Of a DNA stretch of 13,362 nt, positions 7,299 through 13,362 are shown in pieces. This DNA is from JAVEVF01 sp034005175 (lineage in GTDB: Bacteria > Actinomycetota > Coriobacteriia > Anaerosomatales > SLCP01). Below the pieces are notes generated by a model, which did not search any database, was not told where the DNA came from, and worked only from the letters and a program-made list of their open reading frames with translations. Made by a program: the position numbers and the translations under genes. The stretch lies in the NCBI GenBank assembly GCA_034005175.1, contig JAVEVF010000049.1, positions 1 to 13,362 on the forward strand, given 5' to 3'. Positions within the stretch are counted from its first letter, which is position 1. The number at the start of each line of letters is the position of its first letter.

Positions 7299-8750
7299 TC
7301 ACACCCCCCGCCCTACAAGCGCGGCGAGGGCAGCTGACACGCCGACGGTCATATCCATGACGATGCGAGGCCAGATGCCCAACACCACTACGGCAATGGA
7401 AAGCCCGACGACGGGGATGAGATCGCCTCCACCGAGGTCACGAATCGCGATCCACTCCCTGGCGGGTACGCCGTGCACGACCTCGCGCACCGCTCTCAAG
7501 TTATACGCGGCTGCCAGGACGACACCCGGCAACACGAGCGCGACCAACCACGACCACATGCCAAACCCTTCGATCATGGCGAGCAACTCTCCCGGAAAGC
7601 CCGACAGGCCTGGGAGACCGAGGCTCGCCAGCGCTGCAAAGGTCAGCGCTGTTCCCCAGCGCGGGGCAAGCTCACCCAGTCCTCCGAAACGCGCGATCTC
7701 ACGTGTGTGGGTGCGGTCGTATAGCTGACCTACCAGCAAGAACAGCAGCGGGGCCACCAGACCGTGGCTGATCATGATCAACATGGCAGCATCAAAGCCC
7801 GCAGAGGTCGCTGTCGAGAGCGCAAGCAGGACAAAGCCCATGTGCGCAACGCTGGAATACGCCACCAATCGCTTGAGGTCCGGCTGTACAAGCGCCACCG
7901 CTGCTCCGTAGACGACGCCGATGCCGCCAAGCACCGCAAAGATCCACGAGACCCCGACGAAGTGTTCAGGGGCCATTGGTATGGCGAGTCGTAGCAGTCC
8001 GTACCCACCCATCTTCAGAAGCACCCCCGCAAGCAAGATCGACCCGGAGGTCGGTGCCTCGACATGAGCATCGGGAAGCCACGTATGAAGCGGAAAGGCA
8101 GGGAGCTTCACGAGCATTCCGGCAGCCAAAAGCCAGAACACAAGCGCGGGATCGGTTAGCGCATGGCGTCCGGCGACAAGCTGTTCGATGCTCGTGGCTC
8201 CGATAGTGAATACCGCTATGAGGATGCCCACCAGCATGAGCGCGCTGCCAGCGAACGTGTAGACGAAGAACTTCATGGCCGCGTGACGCCGGTCCTCATG
8301 GCCCCATACGCCGATGAGAAAGTACATGGGAATGAGTACGGCCTCCCAAAACACGTACAGCAGAACAACGTCAGCAGCGAGGAACACGCCTGTCACTGCT
8401 GCCTGTAGACCAAGAAGCAACGCGAGGTGGACAGAAGCACGCTCCGTGACGTTCCACGAGGCGAACACCGCAACAGGTCCGAGAAGCGCCATCAGCGCGA
8501 CGAGAGGTGCTGAGAGGCCATCGATCCGCAGGTCCCAGAAGGGAACGCGATGGGCTGCGACATGCAACCCTTCCAGCGTCTCACCCGCGAATACGCCTTC
8601 GGATACCAGCGCAGCAACGATGGCGAGATACGCGAGTGTCACTCCAAGCGCCATCCAGCGGGCGGCCTGCGCGGAGATGCGGCCGGCAAGCAGCGTGAGG
8701 ATGACTCCGGCGATAGGCACGATCACGAGCAGGTCCAGCAGCACCGTCAC
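7299..8750 (-). CDS. nuoM: NADH-quinone oxidoreductase subunit M
   Basis: NuoM is the middle antiporter-like proton-pumping subunit of the complex I membrane arm. The 483-residue protein should have 14 membrane helices. Diagnostic residues are Glu136 (LYVFWEAVLIPMYFLIGVWG), Lys215 (GMLVKLPAFPLHTWLPDAH), Lys246 (LLKMGGYGLLRL), His303 (AYSSVAHMGF), His329 and Glu388 (GLSGFPGELL). The frame is open to 8822, but the added 24 residues (Arg/Cys-rich, inside nuoL) are not NuoM-like. I chose GTG 8750, which overlaps the nuoL TGA as GTGA, the pattern also seen at nuoI/J and nuoJ/K. A GTG directly before it at 8753 is an equally readable alternative. Confidence 0.96.
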   Translation of the reverse strand: MTVLLDLLVIVPIAGVILTLLAGRISAQAARWMALGVTLAYLAIVAALVSEGVFAGETLEGLHVAAHRVPFWDLRIDGLSAPLVALMALLGPVAVFASWNVTERASVHLALLLGLQAAVTGVFLAADVVLLYVFWEAVLIPMYFLIGVWGHEDRRHAAMKFFVYTFAGSALMLVGILIAVFTIGATSIEQLVAGRHALTDPALVFWLLAAGMLVKLPAFPLHTWLPDAHVEAPTSGSILLAGVLLKMGGYGLLRLAIPMAPEHFVGVSWIFAVLGGIGVVYGAAVALVQPDLKRLVAYSSVAHMGFVLLALSTATSAGFDAAMLIMISHGLVAPLLFLLVGQLYDRTHTREIARFGGLGELAPRWGTALTFAALASLGLPGLSGFPGELLAMIEGFGMWSWLVALVLPGVVLAAAYNLRAVREVVHGVPAREWIAIRDLGGGDLIPVVGLSIAVVVLGIWPRIVMDMTVGVSAALAALVGRGV

Positions 8751-10573
8751 CACCCCCGCCCGATATAGGAGACGAGGGCAAGCAGCGCGACGACTCCTGC
8801 ACCCAGCATCGTCGCGTACCACTGAACGTCGCCTGACTGCAAGGATGTGAGCACACGACCGACCCCGCGGGCCATCCGGGCTATCCCCTCAACGAAACCG
8901 TCGATGAGCTTTCGGTCGACGATAGCGTACAGAGTGCGTGAGACAGCTCCGACCGGGCGCAGAACGCACCTCTCCACGAGAGCGTCAGCCCCCCATCCTG
9001 ACCTCATGAGCGCAGTCAGCCGAGCAAGACCTGGTGCAGTGGGCTCGACAAGCGATCGCGGGGCAAAGCGCCATCCGAGACTCAAGCCGATGAGCGCGAG
9101 GATGGTGGAACCTGCAGCGACCCCGAGGTCGAGTTCGCCATGGTGCGCACCGAGACGCGCCGCAATAGTCGCCCCGGCAAAGCCCACGACAAGTGCAAGC
9201 GCCGCAAGCAAGAGGAGCGGCGCTCGCATGCTCCAGCCACCTTCATGCACGACACCCTCGCCACGATAGGAATCAAAGAACGCGAGTCGAGTCGCGCGTG
9301 CGATGTAGTACGCAGTGAGCACGCTTGCACCGAAGAGCAGCACCGCCCACGCTGGCCCGCCAGAGGCGACCTCATGCAAGATCTCGTCCTTGCTGAAGAA
9401 GCCCGCAAGCGGCGGCAGTCCTGCCAGCGCTCCTGCACCCACTAACCAAGTCACGCCCGTGACCGGCATCTTCTTGAACAAGCCGCCCATCTCGCGCAGA
9501 TCTTGAGACCCGCAGCCATGAATCACGCTTCCTGAACCCAAGAAGAGCAGTGCCTTGAAGGCCGCGTGAGTCACCAGGTGAAACACAGCTGCTCCCCACG
9601 CCCCCACGCCAAGCGCGGCGAACATGAAGCCGAGCTGGCTGATGGTGGAGTATGCAAGCACCTTCTTGATATCGGTCTGTACCAGCGCTGCTGTCGCCGC
9701 GCCGATGGCGGTGACTGCTCCGATTGCCAGAGTCACTGCCAACGCATCGGCAGAGAGCGAGAACAGCGGCCAGCTGCGAGCGATAAGAAAGACACCCGCT
9801 GCCACCATCGTGGCTGCATGAATCAGGGCAGAGACCGGTGTGGGCCCCTCCATCGCGTCGGGCAACCATATCTGGAGGGGGAACTGAGCTGACTTTCCGA
9901 TTGCCCCGAAGAGCAACAACAAGCTTGCTGCCGTCACCGTGATGGCGGAAAGAGCAGGGGCTGCAGCAAAGATGGCCTCATACGAGAGATCGCCCACCTC
10001 GCGCCAGAGCAAAGCCAAAGCCAGCAGCAAACCCATGTCACCCACACGGGTGGTGAGAAATGCCTTGACGGCCGCCTTGGCGGCCGCAGGCCTCGTGAAC
10101 CAAAACCCGATCAGCAGGTACGAACATGCCCCGACAAGCTCCCAGCCGATGAAGAGCCCCAGCAGCCCGTCGGCTATCACCAACATGCTCATCGCAGCGG
10201 TGAACAAGCACAGCGCAGCGAAGTATCTCGGCAACCCCGACTCTCCAGCCATATAGCCGGTCGAGAACACAACCACGAGCGAGGCGACCACCCCTACGAC
10301 CACAAGCATCACGGCTGCAAGCCCATCCACCGCCCAGCCGACGCTGAAACCGCCGGATGCCCCGCTGGCAAGCCATGTGAGGGAGTCACCGCGCGCCGGA
10401 ATCCCCTCTGCCGTCACAAGCCACGTCGCACCGTATGTAAGCACCCACAGCGGACCGAGAACCGCGAAGAACGGAGTGGCCCGCCCAAGGATCTTGCCGA
10501 ACGCAGCGACAAGAAGCGCGCACACAAGCGGCACCACTACGACGGTCCATCCGCTGTCGAGTATCGCCGCCAT
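8747..10573 (-). CDS. nuoL: NADH-quinone oxidoreductase subunit L
   Basis: NuoL is the distal antiporter-like subunit of complex I and carries the long lateral helix. At 608 residues it is full length (613 in E. coli). Visible key residues are Glu145 (IGWELVGACSYLLIGFW), Lys227 (GAIGKSAQFPLQIWLPDAM), His252 (SALIHAATMVAAGV), His332 and His336 (FHLVTHAAFKALLFLGSG) with Lys340, and Lys395-Asp396 (GFFSKDEIL). A hydrophobic helix at the C-terminus after the amphipathic stretch (about 555-580) fits the last transmembrane anchor. Start is ATG 10573, one base after the nuoK stop, with GGAGGTGA placed inside the nuoK end. It has no missing catalytic residue. Confidence 0.97.
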   Translation of the reverse strand: MAAILDSGWTVVVVPLVCALLVAAFGKILGRATPFFAVLGPLWVLTYGATWLVTAEGIPARGDSLTWLASGASGGFSVGWAVDGLAAVMLVVVGVVASLVVVFSTGYMAGESGLPRYFAALCLFTAAMSMLVIADGLLGLFIGWELVGACSYLLIGFWFTRPAAAKAAVKAFLTTRVGDMGLLLALALLWREVGDLSYEAIFAAAPALSAITVTAASLLLLFGAIGKSAQFPLQIWLPDAMEGPTPVSALIHAATMVAAGVFLIARSWPLFSLSADALAVTLAIGAVTAIGAATAALVQTDIKKVLAYSTISQLGFMFAALGVGAWGAAVFHLVTHAAFKALLFLGSGSVIHGCGSQDLREMGGLFKKMPVTGVTWLVGAGALAGLPPLAGFFSKDEILHEVASGGPAWAVLLFGASVLTAYYIARATRLAFFDSYRGEGVVHEGGWSMRAPLLLLAALALVVGFAGATIAARLGAHHGELDLGVAAGSTILALIGLSLGWRFAPRSLVEPTAPGLARLTALMRSGWGADALVERCVLRPVGAVSRTLYAIVDRKLIDGFVEGIARMARGVGRVLTSLQSGDVQWYATMLGAGVVALLALVSYIGRGW

Positions 10574-10574
10574 C

Positions 10575-10880
10575 TCAGCCCTTCACCTCCGTGAGCTCAT
10601 CCGCACGTGTTGATTGGAAGCGCCGCGCCACGGACATGACAAGAGCAAGCCCGATCGCTGCCTCGGCGGCGGCAATCGCGACCACCAGCACACCAGTAGC
10701 CTCAACCGCACCTTGATGCTCGCCGATAGGGCCGCTGGCGGCAGCGAGACCGACGAGCAGCATCGTGGCCGAGCCGAGCATGACCTCGACACTAGCGAGT
10801 ATCGCGATCAAGTCGCGCCGAGTGAGCACCCCGTACAGGCCCACCGAGAACAGGCCTACCGCAAGAATCACCACGCTCAC
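10575..10880 (-). CDS. nuoK: NADH-quinone oxidoreductase subunit K
   Basis: NuoK is a three-helix subunit at the junction of the complex I membrane arm, related to MrpC. The protein has 101 residues, the standard length. The two buried glutamates needed for proton transfer are Glu32 (AILASVEVMLGSA) and Glu73 (VAIAAAEAAIGLALVMSV). The VGLYGVLTRRDLI segment before helix 2 is typical. Start is GTG 10880, overlapping the nuoJ stop as GTGA, with GAGGTG 7 nt upstream. It is followed by nuoL after one base. Confidence 0.96.
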   Translation of the reverse strand: MSVVILAVGLFSVGLYGVLTRRDLIAILASVEVMLGSATMLLVGLAAASGPIGEHQGAVEATGVLVVAIAAAEAAIGLALVMSVARRFQSTRADELTEVKG

Positions 10881-11371
10881 CGCTCATCACCTCGCACGAT
10901 GATGACCAATCCGACGAGCACGGCAAGAAGCAGCACGCCAGCCATCTCGAAGTGCGTGAGCATCGGCCCGAGAAATACCTCTGCCACCTCGTCTGTCCCA
11001 GACACGAGTGTCTGGTCAAGCGAGTCGGGCACCGCGCCGATGAGCGCCGTCACCACAAGGAAGAACAGTCCCCCCGCAACGGTGAGTGCGGCGATGTCAT
11101 GGCGTGATTCAAGGCGAGGGCGTCCATCGTTCGAACGGTGCACAAGCATGATCGCGAATACCATGAGGACAAGGACTCCGCCCACATACACGAAGAGCTG
11201 TACTGCACCCAAGAACGCGGCCCCCCAATAGACGAAGAAGCCAGCAACAGCGAGCAGGAAAACGCCGAGGCCGACGACCATGCGCGTGATGTCACGTGCA
11301 AACACCGTGACGACCGCCCCGCACACGGCAACCGCACTCAAAATCGCGAAGACGCTGCTCTCCACGTTCAC
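10877..11371 (-). CDS. nuoJ: NADH-quinone oxidoreductase subunit J
   Basis: NuoJ is the five-helix membrane subunit whose third helix shifts during complex I turnover. The 164-residue protein contains the diagnostic third helix GAVQLFVYVGGVLVLMVFAI, with the conserved tyrosine and glycines, and a final helix HFEMAGVLLLAVLVGLVIIV. A polar loop (about 80-90) and a periplasmic-type loop (about 113-132) separate the helices. Start is GTG 11371, overlapping the stop of the NuoI-like gene as GTGA, with a strong AGGAGG 7 nt upstream. This coupling supports placing the chimeric upstream gene inside the same complex. Confidence 0.95.
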   Translation of the reverse strand: MNVESSVFAILSAVAVCGAVVTVFARDITRMVVGLGVFLLAVAGFFVYWGAAFLGAVQLFVYVGGVLVLMVFAIMLVHRSNDGRPRLESRHDIAALTVAGGLFFLVVTALIGAVPDSLDQTLVSGTDEVAEVFLGPMLTHFEMAGVLLLAVLVGLVIIVRGDER

Positions 11372-13362
11372 TTGCCCGCCTCCTCGCTGAGTTCAGCGCC
11401 GGTGCTAGGCCGAGGCGACACGTCTTGTCCTGTCGCACGGGTGCCACCGCCGTCGCGACACATCTCGTGTCGATCGAACGCCATCAGGTCCCGATGGTAG
11501 AAGCTCAGTTCGTACTGTCCGGTATGCGTGAGCGCGCTCGTGGGGCACTGCTCAGCGCACAACCCACAGAAGCAGCACTTCGACAGGTCGAGATCGTAGC
11601 GAGTCACAAACCGGCCACCCGGATCATCGACACGTTCGACCTGGATGGCGTAGTCCGGACACGTGCGAGCGCAGAAGGTGCATCCCACACACACCTCCGA
11701 CTCGCAGCGCAGGCAGCGCGCGGCCTCATCGAGTGCTTCGAGGTGCGTGAGACCCAGTTCCACTGGCCGGAAATCGGTTGCCCGCTCCTCTGGCTTTGCC
11801 ATAGGCATGACAGGGCGGCGCCGGTCACTCTCCACACCAGCCACATCTGCAGGCTGGTAGGAGTCATATACGGGCACCGGGCGTGCTATGCGGTCCTCGG
11901 CAAGATCCATTCCTTGCAGGAAACGATGTATGGACGTGGCAGCTTCATGACCTGTCGCAATCGATGCGATCGCGCTCCCAGGACCGGTGACTACCTCGCC
12001 ACACGCGAACACGCCAGGGTGATGAGTCGTGAAGAGGGTGCCATCAACCGGCAGGAGGCCACGTTCGGTGAGAGTCAGGTCCGAGCCCGCCACGACATCA
12101 GCCAACACAGGTCCCTGGCCAACTGCGAAAACGACGACATCGACATCGATGTCTGTATAGCCCTCACCGTACTGCGGTGCAAACCGACCTGCTTCGTCGA
12201 ACACCGATAGGCACTCCCGCATACGCATGCCCCGCACGGCACCCACCTCGTTCACCAACACCTCTTCTGGGCCGAGCGAACACATTCCGATGACGCCTTC
12301 GTCAAGCGCTTCTTCGATCTCCCACGGGTGGCAGGGCATCTCATCGGCGGCCTCGAGGCATGCAAGCCGCACCTCGGTGGCACCGGTGCGCAAGGCACAA
12401 CGGGCGACATCGACAGCGACGTTTCCTCCGCCGATGACAAGCACGCGCTTGCCGTTGACGCCAGCATCGCCTTTCCAGTTCGCATCGCGCAGGAATGGGA
12501 GCGCTCCCACTACTCCCTCGGCGGTGTGTCCTGGAACGGGGATTATTCGGCTCTCCTGGAGCCCTGCCGCGATGAGGAGCGCGTCGTATTCGCCGAGCAG
12601 ATAGTCGATGGGCACGTCCTTGCCCACCTCCACGCCAAGCTTGAGTTCCATGCCCATCGTAACGAGGTTGTCGATCTCGTCGTGCAGGACTTCACGCGGA
12701 AGGCGATACGAGGGCACGCCGGAGTACAGTGCACCGCCGGGCTTCTTGTCCTTCTCGTATACCACCACCGTATAGCCGAGCTTCATCAGGTCGTACGCGG
12801 CAGCAAGACCAGACGGCCCCGATCCGATGATGGCGACGCGTTGGCGCTGGGTCTTCTCAAACGGGACGAGCCGCTCTGCCGCCACCTTCGCATACTCCTC
12901 ATACGCGTGGCGATGCAGTGGACGGATGGCGATCGGCTCATCGTAGAAGTTGCGCTTGCATGCGCTTTCACAAGGGTGATGACAGATTCTACCTAAGACT
13001 CCTGGAAAGACATTCCGCTCTCGTACGAGTTCGTACGCCTCGGCTGGCTTTCCCTCGGCGATGAAATAGCCTTGTCCGCGCGCGTCCACGTTGGCAGGAC
13101 AGTTTCCAACGCACGGTGGGAGACGGTCAGAATGATACAGGGTGTCGATCATCTGATTGTTCTGAGGAGGGGCTGTCTCGATCTTGGGGATCTCGTCCAC
13201 GCCAAGGATGCCACGCAGATGCAGCGCGCCACGCCTTCGGGGCGAGAGCGCCACCTTCTCATGCGGGTAGCGCAAGGTCGTAGCAGGACCGAGCGCCCGT
13301 CGCCCCGTTATACCAAGCCCGGTCAACAGCGAGCGCCAGCGCGCGAAGAATCCCGCAGCTCC
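11368..13362 (-). CDS. nuoI: Chimeric NuoI: NuoI ferredoxin subunit with an inserted GltD/NfnB-type FAD-NAD(P)H oxidoreductase, partial at the right edge
   Basis: The frame is open to the edge; 664 residues are visible, numbered here from base 13362. Residues 1-51 (SLLTGLGITGRRALG, then TLRYPHEKVALSPRRRGALH) match the NuoI N-terminus. Residues about 65-480 are GltD-like: Cys84, Cys88, Cys127, Cys131, Cys135 for Fe-S clusters, a FAD-binding GSGPSGLAAAYDL (180-192), an NAD(P)H-binding VIGGGNVAVDVAR (309-321), and a closing ACGEVVTGPGSAIASIATGH near 453. Residues about 545-632 return to NuoI: two [4Fe-4S] motifs with Cys558/561/564/568 and Cys596/599/602/606, then the NuoI-specific tail ALTHTGQYELSFYHRDLMAF. 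Normal NuoI has only a short linker here. Such a protein could feed NAD(P)H electrons straight into the complex I cluster chain; that is inference. A TTG at 13326 is in frame but the NuoI homology continues upstream of it. It overlaps nuoJ by 4 bp. Confidence 0.88.
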   Translation of the reverse strand, partial: GAAGFFARWRSLLTGLGITGRRALGPATTLRYPHEKVALSPRRRGALHLRGILGVDEIPKIETAPPQNNQMIDTLYHSDRLPPCVGNCPANVDARGQGYFIAEGKPAEAYELVRERNVFPGVLGRICHHPCESACKRNFYDEPIAIRPLHRHAYEEYAKVAAERLVPFEKTQRQRVAIIGSGPSGLAAAYDLMKLGYTVVVYEKDKKPGGALYSGVPSYRLPREVLHDEIDNLVTMGMELKLGVEVGKDVPIDYLLGEYDALLIAAGLQESRIIPVPGHTAEGVVGALPFLRDANWKGDAGVNGKRVLVIGGGNVAVDVARCALRTGATEVRLACLEAADEMPCHPWEIEEALDEGVIGMCSLGPEEVLVNEVGAVRGMRMRECLSVFDEAGRFAPQYGEGYTDIDVDVVVFAVGQGPVLADVVAGSDLTLTERGLLPVDGTLFTTHHPGVFACGEVVTGPGSAIASIATGHEAATSIHRFLQGMDLAEDRIARPVPVYDSYQPADVAGVESDRRRPVMPMAKPEERATDFRPVELGLTHLEALDEAARCLRCESEVCVGCTFCARTCPDYAIQVERVDDPGGRFVTRYDLDLSKCCFCGLCAEQCPTSALTHTGQYELSFYHRDLMAFDRHEMCRDGGGTRATGQDVSPRPSTGAELSEEAGK

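Noticed and set aside
8751..8822. Longer nuoM start at 8822 (24 extra residues)
   Set aside because: The extra residues are Arg/Cys-rich and not NuoM-like, and the start would be deep inside nuoL; the GTG overlapping the nuoL stop fits the operon's pattern.
11425..12210. Long plus-strand open frame of 261 codons, and others such as 2881-3615 and 8314-8850
   Set aside because: They lie opposite well-identified minus-strand genes, have low-complexity Arg/Ser/Thr/Ala-rich translations with no family motif, and reflect high GC in the antisense frame.
13324..13326. TTG at 13326 as the true start of the NuoI-GltD gene
   Set aside because: The frame remains open to the window edge and the upstream codons (GFFARWRSLL) continue the NuoI N-terminal pattern, so the real start is beyond the window.
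1..13362. Mobile elements, CRISPR arrays, tRNA or rRNA genes
   Set aside because: I found no transposase or integrase motifs, no regularly spaced repeats and no tRNA- or rRNA-like sequence; the window is almost fully filled with housekeeping-type genes.

Overview
All recognisable genes in this 13.4 kb window lie on the minus strand, so transcription runs from the right edge to the left. The DNA is GC-rich, many starts are GTG or TTG, and neighbouring genes repeatedly overlap by a GTGA tetranucleotide. Complex I with an unusual NuoI, a likely flagellar FlgM, a YggT-like protein and a DHH-CBS-nucleotidyltransferase fusion suggest an anaerobic, motile, high-GC Gram-positive bacterium. Something near the Coriobacteriia/Anaerosomatales branch of Actinomycetota is my guess; the sequence gives no taxonomic marker to prove it.

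Right part (13362 to 5858): the distal half of a respiratory complex I operon, in the order nuoI-like, nuoJ, nuoK, nuoL, nuoM, nuoN, with 1-4 bp overlaps or 1 bp gaps. The four membrane antiporter-type subunits are complete and keep the lysine, glutamate and histidine residues of proton pumping. The exception is the first gene. It begins and ends as NuoI, the ferredoxin-like subunit carrying two [4Fe-4S] clusters, but about 490 residues of a GltD/NfnB-type FAD- and NAD(P)H-binding oxidoreductase are inserted between the NuoI N-terminal segment and its cluster domain. This would place a flavin electron entry point inside the peripheral arm and is the main discovery candidate. The gene runs off the right edge.

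Middle (5857 to 5657): about 200 bp with no gene. It holds a good sigma-70-type promoter (TTGCAC, 17 bp, TAGAAT), a GNRA-capped hairpin, a C-rich linker and an intrinsic terminator. This could be a free-standing small RNA of about 68 nt or a leader/attenuator. It is followed by a sigma-28-like promoter element next to a FlgM-like gene.

Left part (5656 to 1): a FlgM-like anti-sigma factor, a small YggT-like membrane protein, phosphopentomutase (deoB), pyrimidine-nucleoside phosphorylase (pdp) and a large multidomain DHH-CBS-tRNA nucleotidyltransferase that runs off the left edge. pdp and deoB form a nucleoside salvage pair: Pdp releases (deoxy)ribose-1-phosphate and DeoB converts it to the 5-phosphate. 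They are translationally coupled to each other and to the tRNA nucleotidyltransferase gene.
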